DNA of 64,000 bases from Denitromonas sp. GTDB lineage: Bacteria > Pseudomonadota > Gammaproteobacteria > Burkholderiales > Rhodocyclaceae. Position numbers and translations under genes: made by a program. The first letter of the stretch is position 1. The number at the start of each line of letters is the position of its first letter. The DNA lies in NCBI RefSeq assembly GCF_034676725.1, contig NZ_JAUCBR010000004.1, positions 3,686,001 through 3,750,000 on the forward strand. Reading direction: 5' to 3'. This document shows positions 1 through 9,201 of this stretch, one piece after another. The notes beneath the pieces were generated by a model that was not told the origin of the DNA, ran no database searches, and was given only the letters and a program-made list of their open reading frames with translations.

Positions 1-46
1 TTTCCCAGGACAGCGCTGCCTGCAAGGCTTGGTCGTTTGCACCCAT
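1..46 (-). CDS. N-terminal fragment of an unidentified gene downstream of vgrG
   Basis: An ATG on the minus strand at 46 lies 6 bp after the vgrG stop codon and reads MGANDQALQAALSWE before the window ends. The tight spacing says it belongs to the tssJKL-vgrG operon. Genes in this position are usually VgrG adaptors, effectors or PAAR-associated proteins, but 15 residues are too few to identify it. Confidence 0.6.
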   Translation of the reverse strand, partial: MGANDQALQAALSWE

Positions 47-52
47 GTTGTG

Positions 53-2917
53 TTAGCCCAGTAGCTTCGAAAGCGAGGCGTGCGGATCGTCTTCCTTGGG
101 CGCTCGCGGTTTGTAGATCACTTTCTTGACCGGTTTGCGGTCTACGTTCTGATGCTCGGCCCTGCCAGTGGCGTCGAGGACGCCCGACAGCACTTGTCCA
201 TCGTTGAAGTGGATTTCGTATGCCGCCCCATCGATTCCGGTGTCCGTCACCGGATCGCGATAGTCGAGACCGATCCAATGGGGCACCTCGACATTGCCTG
301 TGGGCAAAGCATCCAGCGGTGCCGCCCCTCGTCCCGGCCCCTCAAACGCATTCCCCCCGCCCTTGACCGAGAACTTGCCGGGGCAGGCAAAGGTGATGTC
401 GCCACCGGACAGCGTCACCGAACTCTGCCCGGCCATGAGCGCGATCCGGTCCTTGGCCAGGATTCGGATTTCGTCGTTCGAGCTGGTGAGGGTGATGGCT
501 TTGTCGGCGAGGATGTCGAGGGCGTCAGTGTGGGCCTGGAGGGTGTGGGGGCCGGCGGCGGCGATGGACTTGATGCCGCCGGCGTGGCTGAACCAGCTGG
601 CTGCTTGGCCGACGGTGGTGGCGAGGGTGTGAGCGGCGGCCAGGTGCCAGTCATGCTGGACGGTGGCGTGCAGATGGTCGCCGGCGAAGACGACGGTGCT
701 GGCGGGGGAGGAGAGGCCGATGTCGTCGGGCGCTTCGGCGAGGATGAGCGGATCGGCGAAGCGTTCGACGGGGTCGCCCAGGCTGCGACTACCGGGTTGG
801 GCTTTGCGTGCGCTTTGCCCGCCGACGTCGGCGGTGTACTTTCCCTCCCTAGCCGGATCGATGCTGTCGATGAAGCGGGTTTGTGTGTCGTTGCCGGCCA
901 GCGCTTGGGCGCCCTGGCGACCGGCGGCGTCGGAGAGGGTCTGGGCGGTGCGTTCGGCGGCACGCAACTGAGCGATCGCCTCGCTGGCATCCATCTGGGT
1001 GCTGGTGCCATTGCTGCGCACGGAGGCGGACAGCAGCAGGCCCTCGCCGGCACGCACGGCCAGCCAGGCGTCGGTGCGCAGTTCAAAGCCGTTACCGCGC
1101 CACGGACCGCGAGTGGCGCCGAGTGGGTGGTGGTGGATCAGGTGGCCGAGGCCGAGCTGGCTGTTGGCGCCGCTGCTGGCCAGGCGGGTGCGCAGTTGTC
1201 CGGGGGCGTCGTCGACAAGCCACTGGTTGTAGCCCGTGGCGTGATTGTGGCTGGTCCAGCCGCTGATGACGCCGGGGTGGTTGGCGGTCGAGTCGATGCC
1301 GGCGCTAAATGGCGGAAGATCTTCGCCGGTAAATAGCTGGCCGACGACAACGGGCCGATCGATGTCGCCACCGATGAAGTCGACAAGCACCTCGGTGCCG
1401 ATACGGGGGAGGAAGTGGCTGCCCCAGTTGGGGCCGGCCAGCCACTCGGCGATACGCACCCAGGTGCCGGCACGCTCATCTCCGGGGGCGTTGGTACGGC
1501 CCGCACGCTCACGCTGTTGGCTGCCCTCCGAGGCGGCGGCACCCGCGCTTGGGTCGGCCCGGCGCGCGGCTGGTGGCCCCTCGGGCTCACGGTGTTCGTC
1601 GCTCGTGCCCGGGCGTGGCGCGTCCACGTGCCCCCCGGGGTTGGGTGTTTCGCCGCGCTGCCAGTGGAACTGGATCTTGATGCGGTGGTCGCGCTCGGTG
1701 GTGAGCGGGGCGTCCTGGTGGCCGACCACCCGCGCGCTTTGGGCGGGGGCGACGGGCTTGTGAATGGGGGCGGGGACGAGGGGGGCGCGGGCCGGTTGGG
1801 CGGTGAATTCGTTCCGGTAGCTGCCGGGTTCGATCCCGGTGCCTTCGAGCAGGCGGGCCATGCCGGCGCCGAGATTGTTGGCGCCGTAGTGGCGAACGCT
1901 CAGGACATGGAAGTGGGCATCGTCGGCAAGGTACTGGGCGTGCTCGGTGAGGGTGAATCGATGGCCCGCGGCGAGCTGGCGGGCGCTGCCGCGGCCACTG
2001 AAGCGTCGGGTCTGGGCTTCGATAGCGCTCAGTTGTAGGTCGGCATGCCGTGCTGCGGTGGCGGTGGTGTCGAAGGGGTAGGCGGCGGCGCCGTCATAGA
2101 TTTCCATGGGTGGCAGCATGCCGTTGTCAAGCGTGCTGACGGCCTCGGCGCCAGGGGCGGCGAGGCGTTTGTAGTCCCACCCGGCGAGGCTGACCTGGTT
2201 GGCGAGGACCTGCTGTGTTTCGTCGAATTGATCAATGGTGTCGGCCGCTTCGGTGGCGTCGATGCGGTGATAGCGAAACTCGGCCTGGGGGCACTCGGGA
2301 GGCTCGGCGTGGCGGTCGAAAACGATGAGTTTGTGTCGTGCATGGCTGGCGTTGTCGCCGGCCTGGGCGTGCTGGTCGTGCTCGAAGCGGTAGGACAGCC
2401 CTTCGGCAGCGAGTATTCGACGGACGAAGGCGAGGTCGCTTTCGCGATACTGGGTCAAGCGGCTGTGGGTGCGGAGCGGCTGGGACACTTGTAGGCGCCA
2501 GTCGGCCTCCGGGTAGTCGGCGAACACGGTGTCGAGCACGCCGCGTAGGTCGAGATCCTGATAGATGACGCAGTCGGTGCGCTGGTTGAGCAGGGCGAGC
2601 CAGGGCTCGGCAATCAGGCGGTACCGCGCCAGACCGCCGTCGCCTCCGAGTTGCAGGGCCTGCGTCACATAGCCGTGCCATGTCCTGTGCCGGCCGTCTG
2701 CCAGCAGGAGCCGCAGGGTGATTTCTTCGCCAATGAGTGCATTGAGATCGAAGTAGGCATGTGTTGACAGGCAGTCGATGGTGAAGTGGAAATTGTCGGA
2801 GATGGCTTCGGTGCCGACAAAACGCTCGACGACCAAAGCGGCCTCGGGCAGTGCGGTGGCGATGTCGATCAGTCGGGCGTGTTGCGAGATGAACGGCGAG
2901 AACAGAGAGGCGGTCAT
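53..2917 (-). CDS. vgrG: T6SS spike protein VgrG (TssI), first copy
   Basis: A 954-residue VgrG, the trimeric spike that tips the Hcp tube and carries effectors out of the cell. The N-terminal half has the gp27-like fold with the hallmark TQYRESDLAFVRRILAAEG (about residues 154-172). A gp5/OB region follows (IGTEVLVDFIGGDIDRPVVVG, near 505-525), then a DUF2345 region with alternating beta-repeat sequence. The last ~90 residues form a small extension that resembles a transthyretin-like cargo adaptor. A low-complexity, charged insert (about residues 425-480) interrupts the gp5 region. It lies 29 bp downstream of tssL in the same operon, an arrangement that ties it to this apparatus. A homologous second vgrG lies at 15764-18685. 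Confidence 0.95.
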   Translation of the reverse strand: MTASLFSPFISQHARLIDIATALPEAALVVERFVGTEAISDNFHFTIDCLSTHAYFDLNALIGEEITLRLLLADGRHRTWHGYVTQALQLGGDGGLARYRLIAEPWLALLNQRTDCVIYQDLDLRGVLDTVFADYPEADWRLQVSQPLRTHSRLTQYRESDLAFVRRILAAEGLSYRFEHDQHAQAGDNASHARHKLIVFDRHAEPPECPQAEFRYHRIDATEAADTIDQFDETQQVLANQVSLAGWDYKRLAAPGAEAVSTLDNGMLPPMEIYDGAAAYPFDTTATAARHADLQLSAIEAQTRRFSGRGSARQLAAGHRFTLTEHAQYLADDAHFHVLSVRHYGANNLGAGMARLLEGTGIEPGSYRNEFTAQPARAPLVPAPIHKPVAPAQSARVVGHQDAPLTTERDHRIKIQFHWQRGETPNPGGHVDAPRPGTSDEHREPEGPPAARRADPSAGAAASEGSQQRERAGRTNAPGDERAGTWVRIAEWLAGPNWGSHFLPRIGTEVLVDFIGGDIDRPVVVGQLFTGEDLPPFSAGIDSTANHPGVISGWTSHNHATGYNQWLVDDAPGQLRTRLASSGANSQLGLGHLIHHHPLGATRGPWRGNGFELRTDAWLAVRAGEGLLLSASVRSNGTSTQMDASEAIAQLRAAERTAQTLSDAAGRQGAQALAGNDTQTRFIDSIDPAREGKYTADVGGQSARKAQPGSRSLGDPVERFADPLILAEAPDDIGLSSPASTVVFAGDHLHATVQHDWHLAAAHTLATTVGQAASWFSHAGGIKSIAAAGPHTLQAHTDALDILADKAITLTSSNDEIRILAKDRIALMAGQSSVTLSGGDITFACPGKFSVKGGGNAFEGPGRGAAPLDALPTGNVEVPHWIGLDYRDPVTDTGIDGAAYEIHFNDGQVLSGVLDATGRAEHQNVDRKPVKKVIYKPRAPKEDDPHASLSKLLG

Positions 2918-2946
2918 GGCGAGCGCGGCCCTTGCGGTCGGGGCAG

Positions 2947-3717
2947 TCAGGGCAGGGTGATGGTGAGCGTTGGCGCGCGCGGGGCGAGCTGGACGATGTC
3001 CTGAAACGGGGCCAGCGCTCGGTCAGTCGCGTGCGCGGCATAGCTGTTCAGACCGATGTAGGCGACCAGGCCGGCAAGCGATAGCACCGAGGTGATGACC
3101 CAGACCGGCACTTCCCGCTTGAGGGTATGGGCGATCTGGTCGGGGGGCGCGCCGTGCGGCGCGAAAGCGGCAGGCTTGCCCTTGATGTGGGCGATCTGTT
3201 CGCCCAGTTGGGCGGTGAGGTACTTGAGCTTTTCGGGGCCTTCGAGCAGGTATTTACCTTTGAAGCCGAGCAACAGGCACATGTGAAAGACTTCGAGCGC
3301 GTTGAGCCGCTTGGCGCCGCCGTTGCGGGCGTGCTCCAGCTTGTCGAAGAAATGTTCGCCGGCGAGCTGGTCGCCGAACAAGGCCAGCTGCAGGGGGCGG
3401 CGTTCCCAGGTGTCGCGGATGGCGCTGCGCGAGGAGAGGATGATCTCGTCCACCGCGGCGCAAAAGGCATATTTTGCGTCGAAAATGTCATCGGCATTGA
3501 AACGGTGTTTTGCCGCGGTGCGTTCGAAGGCGGCAAGGAATTTCTGGATCTGGGTGGTAAAGGTGTCTGCATCGCCGGGCGCAGTCTGGTTGCGCAGCAA
3601 GATGAGCATGTAGAAGCCGTCATAGAGCAGATCGACGAGGGTGCGCGTACTGGATTCGGCCGACTGGGGGCGGGGGGCTGGGGTGGCGTCGGCGAAAAGC
3701 GTGGGGGGATTGTTCAT
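2947..3717 (-). CDS. tssL: T6SS membrane complex protein TssL (DotU/IcmH family)
   Basis: A 256-residue inner-membrane protein of the DotU/IcmH family, which with TssM and TssJ forms the envelope-spanning T6SS complex. It shows the usual layout: a soluble helical cytoplasmic domain with the conserved DAKYAFCAAVDEIIL block (about residues 80-94) and LALFGDQLAGEHFFDKLE (about 110-127), then one C-terminal transmembrane helix (near 206-224). It lacks the peptidoglycan-binding extension found in some TssL proteins. Its ATG overlaps the tssK stop by 4 bp, indicating translational coupling. Confidence 0.95.
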   Translation of the reverse strand: MNNPPTLFADATPAPRPQSAESSTRTLVDLLYDGFYMLILLRNQTAPGDADTFTTQIQKFLAAFERTAAKHRFNADDIFDAKYAFCAAVDEIILSSRSAIRDTWERRPLQLALFGDQLAGEHFFDKLEHARNGGAKRLNALEVFHMCLLLGFKGKYLLEGPEKLKYLTAQLGEQIAHIKGKPAAFAPHGAPPDQIAHTLKREVPVWVITSVLSLAGLVAYIGLNSYAAHATDRALAPFQDIVQLAPRAPTLTITLP

Positions 3718-5060
3718 GGCGTCACCGCGAGGAGTTCGAGTTTCAGGTCCTGATAGCTTTCGGGGGCGTAGATCATGATCGACTGCGCCTTGAGCATCCG
3801 TTCATACAGGGGGCTGCGACTGTCGAGTGCAAAGTAGGTCGTGCCCGGTCGCACCGGAATGGCGGCGGGCACTTGCGCGGCATGGCTGAGGCGCACGCCG
3901 GACATGGCGGAGAGGACAAGCTTTTCGACATCATCCGGCGCGCCGACCTTGAGCCGCAGCGGCACCGACTCGATGAGTTCGGCCTGTGGTTGCGAAGCGC
4001 TGACCGACAGGTAGAAACTGGTGTCGTCGGCGATCTTGTCGGAATCGAGCCGGCCGGCATGGAAGGCCGGCTTGGGCTGCGACAGTGCGATCGAGAAATA
4101 GCGGGTCGAGATGACCGTGTCGAGCAGATCGCGCAGGATCAGGTCGAGACGCGCGAAGCACGGCCCCGGCGCGGCATGTTCGTAGGCGGGCAGGTCGTTC
4201 AGGGTGTGCTGCTTGGAGAAGGTCAGCAGGCCGCCAGCGAGCCGCAACAATTCCTGGAAAAGCCGTTCCGGATGGAGGTCCGGGTTCCGGTGTAAGTGCG
4301 TGAGTGCGGCACATGCACTGCTGGCGGTATGCAGCAGCCAGAATGAGGCGATGTCGCCCGACCGGAACTCAATGACGTTCTGCGACGGCTCGCGGTGAAA
4401 GCCGTAGAGCGCGTCGACCTTCGCCCGCAAGGCGTCGATCTGCCGGCGGAGCATCAGGTACAACGTTGGCGCGGCGCGGAGCGAGACGGAGGGGGGAAGA
4501 AAGGCAGGGTCGCGCTCGAAGCCGTCGCTGGCGGTGCGACGAATGCGCAGCAGTGGCAGGGTGACATAGGGGTCGCGTGGCTCGCCGTCGGCCTTGAGCC
4601 AGGCCTGTTGGCTGAGGGTCGTGATCTGGGCGTCGGCGGCATCGGTGAACAGGTCGGACGCGTCCCGGGTCTCGATCAGGAAGCGGGCCTGCCCGGCATC
4701 GCCGATCTGTTCGGTGCAGTTGCCGCCATGGGATTTGAGGTGGTGGACGGCCAGGTAGAACACCGTACTGTCCTGGTCGGTCACCAGGGGATCAAGCGCG
4801 ACCGGAGGGGGCAGTTTGTCGGTGTCCGGCGCCGAGAATGCGCAGCCGTCGGCAAAGACGGCATTGATGCGCAGCAATCGCAGCGTCCCGCTCTTGAGCG
4901 CGTCGGTGTCCAGCTCGAGATCCTTGATGCCCCAGGCAAAGGGTTGCGCAGTCATCAGCGCATGCCGGCTCAGCGATTCGGCATACGCATCCTGATGCTG
5001 GAAGTGTTGCGGCCGAAGGAATAGCCCCTCGCCCCACAGAATTTTCGCGCTTTGCATCAA
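3714..5060 (-). CDS. tssK: T6SS baseplate protein TssK
   Basis: A 448-residue TssK, the trimeric connector that joins the T6SS baseplate to the TssL/TssM membrane complex. The N-terminus carries the family signature WGEGLFLRPQHFQHQD (about residues 9-24), and length and C-terminal domain match the family. It is placed between tssJ (10 bp upstream) and tssL (4-bp overlap), the common tssJ-tssK-tssL order. Confidence 0.95.
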   Translation of the reverse strand: MMQSAKILWGEGLFLRPQHFQHQDAYAESLSRHALMTAQPFAWGIKDLELDTDALKSGTLRLLRINAVFADGCAFSAPDTDKLPPPVALDPLVTDQDSTVFYLAVHHLKSHGGNCTEQIGDAGQARFLIETRDASDLFTDAADAQITTLSQQAWLKADGEPRDPYVTLPLLRIRRTASDGFERDPAFLPPSVSLRAAPTLYLMLRRQIDALRAKVDALYGFHREPSQNVIEFRSGDIASFWLLHTASSACAALTHLHRNPDLHPERLFQELLRLAGGLLTFSKQHTLNDLPAYEHAAPGPCFARLDLILRDLLDTVISTRYFSIALSQPKPAFHAGRLDSDKIADDTSFYLSVSASQPQAELIESVPLRLKVGAPDDVEKLVLSAMSGVRLSHAAQVPAAIPVRPGTTYFALDSRSPLYERMLKAQSIMIYAPESYQDLKLELLAVTP

Positions 5061-5070
5061 GCTCCTCGAT

Positions 5071-5673
5071 CTAGGTATGGCATTGCACGCCGGAGAGAGT
5101 CCGTGCGGTTTCGATGGGGGAGGCGTCGGTCAGCGCGCCACGCCCGGCGGTCAGAGCGCAGGCATGAGCACCAACGGTAATGCCGCTCTCGCCCGATGCC
5201 GCCGCGTCGAAGGCAAGCTTCCAGCGCCCCGGGGCCGGCGAATGAAACAGCCCGACAATGCCGATGACCGTACCGCCCTCGGGCAGCGTCTGAGGCATGT
5301 CATAGCTTTTTCCGGGGATCAGCACCACATCCCTGACCGCGATCAGGTCGTCCTTCAACAGCGCCTTCCCGCCGTCATCCGCGCTGGCCGCGCTGTAGGC
5401 CATGTCGCCAAAGGCGCGGTCGCTGCGCAGCTGGTAGATCCGCACCACCAAGGACAGGGGTTCGCCAGACGGCGCGGTGTTGAGCGCCTTGCCCGCCGAT
5501 ATGCGTAGCGCCACCTGGGTGGGTTTTGGCGCACTGCCGGTATCGGTCTTGATGCCGGAGAGCTGCATGGCGATGTTGACCGCCGTGCCAACGGCTTGTA
5601 CGGCGGCAGCGCCACCGCAGCCGGCAAGCGACAGGCTGACGAGCGCGGCGAGAAGCTCTGTTCTGGCGATCAT
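5071..5673 (-). CDS. tssJ: T6SS outer-membrane lipoprotein TssJ
   Basis: A 200-residue lipoprotein that anchors the T6SS membrane complex to the outer membrane. The ATG at 5673 is chosen because it is directly followed by a signal peptide with lipobox LSLAGC; the frame is open for 82 codons upstream, but that stretch has no coding character and runs across the divergent promoter region. The mature part shows the transthyretin-like TssJ pattern (PLSLVVRIYQL, then an IPGKSYDMP-type loop). First gene of the leftward operon, divergent from the TPR lipoprotein gene at 5820. Confidence 0.9.
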   Translation of the reverse strand: MIARTELLAALVSLSLAGCGGAAAVQAVGTAVNIAMQLSGIKTDTGSAPKPTQVALRISAGKALNTAPSGEPLSLVVRIYQLRSDRAFGDMAYSAASADDGGKALLKDDLIAVRDVVLIPGKSYDMPQTLPEGGTVIGIVGLFHSPAPGRWKLAFDAAASGESGITVGAHACALTAGRGALTDASPIETARTLSGVQCHT

Positions 5674-5819
5674 CTTGGCAGGGAAAGTGCTGGAAATGAC
5701 ATTGGCAAATTTGTGCGTCGCTATGCTAGCATGCCGGCGTCGTATGCAAGATAGTTGATATGGCGAGGCCGTGACTGTACTATCTTGGCCTTTTCGAAGC
5801 AAACATTTGTCATATTCAC

Positions 5820-6491
5820 ATGAGTGTCTGCCGCATGAAATCGATGCTGTTCCGGGCGCCGCGCGTATTTCTCGCGGCTTTTTGTGGTGTGGCTCTGCTG
5901 GGGCTGCAGGGGTGTGCAAGCACGCCTCAACCCTTGTCTCAAGAGGATTTTTCCCGGGCGATGGCGGTCTCCGGGGTCAAGGTTAACGCGTTGGTGGGCG
6001 AGAAGAAACTCGACGAAGCGGTGGGCCTCCTGACCAGGATGGCCGCAGACAACCCGGCGCAGAAAGAACCCTGGGTTCGCATGGCGCGACTGCATTTCGA
6101 TGCTGAAAACTATGGCAATGCCATTGTTGCCGCCGACGAGGCGCTGCAGCGCGACGGCTCCGACCAAACCGCCAAGGGTCTGCGGGCGGTGAGCGGGCTG
6201 AGAGTCGCAACACAGTCGCTCGCCGAGTTGCGCGACGACGCCAACCTGAAGGGTTCGGCCCGCGCCGATGCCGTGAGCCTGGCAAAGGTGCTCAGGGAAA
6301 CACTGGGAGAGGAAGTCCTCGTGCCGCCGATGTCGGCCGAGATGCAGCGCCGGCAGGAGGAAGAGAACGAAGCCAGGGCGAGGGCGTCGCGCAAGATCCG
6401 CCGTGCGTCCGCGCGAGCGGTTCAGCCGGCGCCGGTGCGCCCGGCCGCGGTGCCCGCGGTCAATGGCGATCCGTTCAGCGTCCTCAAGTAG
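5820..6491 (+). CDS. TPR-containing lipoprotein of the T6SS cluster
   Basis: A 223-residue lipoprotein with a signal peptide ending in lipobox LQGC (Cys at about residue 32), followed by two TPR-like helix pairs (about residues 60-125) and a basic, proline/alanine-rich tail. It opens the rightward tssBC-hcp operon, 82 bp before tssB. Lipoproteins at this position occur in Burkholderia-type T6SS clusters (TagM-like), but their role is not settled and I do not assign a symbol. ATGs at 5835 and 5844 are also possible starts, since no clear ribosome-binding site favours the first. Confidence 0.7.
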   Translation: MSVCRMKSMLFRAPRVFLAAFCGVALLGLQGCASTPQPLSQEDFSRAMAVSGVKVNALVGEKKLDEAVGLLTRMAADNPAQKEPWVRMARLHFDAENYGNAIVAADEALQRDGSDQTAKGLRAVSGLRVATQSLAELRDDANLKGSARADAVSLAKVLRETLGEEVLVPPMSAEMQRRQEEENEARARASRKIRRASARAVQPAPVRPAAVPAVNGDPFSVLK

Positions 6492-6573
6492 ATCGCCGGG
6501 CCCAGCCGGCTTGCGCCTGCGCGCAGCCTCGGCATGCCTGCGGAAGTGGTGAACATTTGATTGGAGAAGTGTT

Positions 6574-7086
6574 GTGGCAAAAAAAGAAAGTGTTCAGAAA
6601 CGGCTGCAAAAAGTCCGCCCGCCGCGGGTGCAGTTGACCTATGACGTCGAGCGTGGTGACGCGATCGAACAAAAGGAGTTGCCTTTTGTGGTGGGGGTCC
6701 TCGGTGACTACGCCGGCCAGTCCGTCCAGCCTCAAGGCAAGTTGCGCGATCGCAAGTTCGTCAACGTCGACCTCGACAATTTTGACGACGTCATGTCCGG
6801 ACTGGCGCCGCGGGCCGCATTCCGCGTGAAAAACCGCCTGACGCCCGAAGGTGGTGAGCTTGCCGTCGACCTGACCTTCAACCGCTTTGAAGACTTCCGC
6901 CCCGAATCGGTGGTCGAGCAGGTGGCGCCCTTGCGCCGGCTGCTCGAAGCCCGCTCGAAGATTGCCGATCTGCGTAACAAGCTGGCGGGCAATGAAAAGC
7001 TCGAAGACCTCTTGGTGGATGTCCTCAAGAGCACCGAACAGCTGCAGCGTCTTGGCCAGACCAACGATCCGGAGGTGAGCGAATGA
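6574..7086 (+). CDS. tssB: T6SS contractile sheath small subunit TssB
   Basis: A 170-residue VipA/TssB protein, which pairs with TssC to build the contractile sheath around the Hcp tube. It starts at GTG (AKKESVQKRLQKVRPPRV), preceded by GGAGAAG at 6563-6569. The C-terminal coiled region (LIADLRNKL-type helix and following segment) matches the family. Its stop overlaps the tssC start by 4 bp, consistent with the 1:1 stoichiometry needed for sheath assembly. Confidence 0.97.
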   Translation: MAKKESVQKRLQKVRPPRVQLTYDVERGDAIEQKELPFVVGVLGDYAGQSVQPQGKLRDRKFVNVDLDNFDDVMSGLAPRAAFRVKNRLTPEGGELAVDLTFNRFEDFRPESVVEQVAPLRRLLEARSKIADLRNKLAGNEKLEDLLVDVLKSTEQLQRLGQTNDPEVSE

Positions 7087-8567
7087 CAACCCAGGTTGCC
7101 ACACAGGCGCAGGAGGCGAGTGTCTCGGAGCGCGGTTTGCTGGACCAGATTATCGAAGACAGTCGGGTCGCCCGCTCGGATAGCGAGAAGGCCCGCGCCC
7201 GCGACATCATCAGCGAGTTCGCCAGCCAGGTGCTCGATGGCGAAGTGGTGGTCTCCGAAAATCTTGCGGCCTCGCTGGACGCGCGGGTAGCCGAACTGGA
7301 CCGGTTGATTTCGGAGCAGCTCAGCGAGGTGATGCATGCGCCGGAATTCCAGGCGCTCGAAGGGGCATGGACCGGGTTGCACTACCTTTGCAAGCACACC
7401 TCCACCGGCGAGCAACTGAAGATCAAGCTGATGAGCGCCACGAAGAAGGAGCTGGTCAAGGACTTCAAGACGGCCATCGACTTCGACCAGAGTGCCCTGT
7501 TCAAGAAGGTCTATGAGGAGGAGTTCGGCACCTTCGGCGGCGCGCCTTTCGGCAGCTTGATCGGTCAGTTCGAAATCACGCGTCAGCCCGAGGACATGTA
7601 CTTCATCGAGCAGATGTCCCATGTGGCAGCGGCGGCGCATGCGCCCTTCGTCACGGCTGCGTCGCCCGAACTGTTCGGTCTCGATTCATTCACTGACCTG
7701 GGCAAGCCGCGCGACCTGGCAAAAGTGTTCGACACGGTCGAGTACGCCAAGTGGAAGTCTTTCCGCGACGCCGAAGACGCCCGCTATGTCGGTCTGGCAC
7801 TCCCCCGGTTTCTCGGACGCCTGCCATACAACCCGATCGATGGGGTGACCACCGAAGGCTTCAACTTTGTCGAAGAGGTCGATGGCTCGGATCACAGCAA
7901 GTACTTGTGGTGCAACGCAGCCTTCGCCTTCGGCGCGCGCCTGACCAACGCCTTCGAGAACTACGGCTGGTGCGCCGCCATCCGCGGGGTCGAAGGCGGC
8001 GGTCTGGTCGAGGACCTGCCCACCCACACCTTCCGCACCGATGAGGGCGAGATCGCGCTCAAGTGTCCGACCGAGATCGCCATCACCGACCGGCGCGAGA
8101 AGGAACTCAGCGACCTGGGCTTCATTCCGCTGGTGCATTGCAAGAACACCGATTTCGCTGCGTTCTTCGGGGCGCAGTCGGCGCAGAAAGCCAAGAAGTA
8201 CGACACCGACTCGGCAAACGCCAATGCGTCGTTGTCGGCACAACTGCAATACATCTTCGCCGTGTCGCGCATCGCGCACTACATGAAGGCGATGATGCGC
8301 GACAAGATCGGCAGCTTCGCTTCATCGGCCAACGTCGAGACCTATATCCAGCGCTGGATCGATCAGTACGTGACGGCCGACGATTCGGCCTCGCAAGAGA
8401 CCAAGGCACAGTTCCCGCTTCGCGAAGCCTCCATTGAAGTCAGCGAGGTGGCGGGGCGCCCCGGCGTCTATCGCGCCGTGTCGTTCATCCGGCCGCATTT
8501 CCAGCTGGATGAGCTGTCGGTATCCCTGCGTCTGGTGGCCGAGTTGCCGCAGTCGAGCAAGGGATGA
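7083..8567 (+). CDS. tssC: T6SS contractile sheath large subunit TssC
   Basis: A 494-residue VipB/TssC sheath protein, full length for the family. Conserved blocks seen include EFGTFGGAPFGSLIGQFEI (about residues 147-165), FMRFLGRLPY-like ALPRFLGRLPYNP and the C-terminal RPHFQLDELSVSLRLVAELP. It is translationally coupled to tssB and lies 34 bp before hcp. The sheath is recycled by TssH/ClpV encoded downstream. Confidence 0.97.
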   Translation: MTTQVATQAQEASVSERGLLDQIIEDSRVARSDSEKARARDIISEFASQVLDGEVVVSENLAASLDARVAELDRLISEQLSEVMHAPEFQALEGAWTGLHYLCKHTSTGEQLKIKLMSATKKELVKDFKTAIDFDQSALFKKVYEEEFGTFGGAPFGSLIGQFEITRQPEDMYFIEQMSHVAAAAHAPFVTAASPELFGLDSFTDLGKPRDLAKVFDTVEYAKWKSFRDAEDARYVGLALPRFLGRLPYNPIDGVTTEGFNFVEEVDGSDHSKYLWCNAAFAFGARLTNAFENYGWCAAIRGVEGGGLVEDLPTHTFRTDEGEIALKCPTEIAITDRREKELSDLGFIPLVHCKNTDFAAFFGAQSAQKAKKYDTDSANANASLSAQLQYIFAVSRIAHYMKAMMRDKIGSFASSANVETYIQRWIDQYVTADDSASQETKAQFPLREASIEVSEVAGRPGVYRAVSFIRPHFQLDELSVSLRLVAELPQSSKG

Positions 8568-8601
8568 TTTTTCTCTGTCATAACCCAAAAGGGGATCAAG
8601 C

Positions 8602-9138
8602 GTGAAGGATATCTACGTCGAGTTCAAAGGAAGCGACATCAAGGGTGACTCCCGTGATGCCAAGCACAAGGATACGGTTGAGGTTTCCGCATGGAGCCAC
8701 ACCATCCGCCAACCCAAATCCGCGACCGCCTCGGGCTCCGGTGGCCATACCGCCGAACGGGTCGAGCATGGCGAGATGGTGTTCACCAAGGACATCGATG
8801 GGTCCAGCCCCAAGCTTTACCAGGCGTGCTCGTCCGGCCTTGTTGTTAATGATGTGGTCATCTATTTCTACCGTGCCTTCGGCGGCAAGAACACCGCTGG
8901 CAACCCGTCCGGCACACAGAATCGCCACCAGTACCTCAAGATCGAGCTCAAGAACGCCATCATCGCGTCGGTGTCGCCGTCGGTGACCGACGAAGGCATT
9001 CCGCAGGAGACCTTCTCGCTGAAGTACTCGGCCGTCAAGTGGACCTATGACGAGCTGAACATCGATGGCAACAAGTCCGGCAAGGTGAACATCCAGGGTG
9101 CCTGGAACCTGGCCAAGAACACGCCGAACCTGACCTGA
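8602..9138 (+). CDS. hcp: T6SS tube protein Hcp (TssD)
   Basis: A 178-residue Hcp that forms the hexameric inner tube expelled by sheath contraction. Start is GTG at 8602 (KDIYVEFKGSDIKGDS), with AAGGGGA just upstream. The family features VKYSAVKWTY and a C-terminal IQGAWNLAKN are present. It is followed by a 13-bp stem-loop (9157-9188), as expected of a gene whose product is needed in great excess over tssE-H. Confidence 0.97.
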   Translation: MKDIYVEFKGSDIKGDSRDAKHKDTVEVSAWSHTIRQPKSATASGSGGHTAERVEHGEMVFTKDIDGSSPKLYQACSSGLVVNDVVIYFYRAFGGKNTAGNPSGTQNRHQYLKIELKNAIIASVSPSVTDEGIPQETFSLKYSAVKWTYDELNIDGNKSGKVNIQGAWNLAKNTPNLT

Positions 9139-9156
9139 CCGGCGCGATGTGTTCAG

Positions 9157-9189
9157 AAGAATGGCGGCGTCCTGGCGCCGCCATTCTTT
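9157..9189 (+). terminator. strong stem-loop between hcp and tssE
   Basis: Perfect 13-bp inverted repeat (arms 9157-9169 and 9176-9188, loop TCCTGG) starting 18 bp after the hcp stop and ending just before the tssE start region. Only three T residues follow, so it is more likely a partial terminator or mRNA 3'-stabiliser than a complete stop, allowing some read-through into tssEFGH. Confidence 0.65.
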
Positions 9190-9201
9190 CGGAAAAGGCG
9201 A

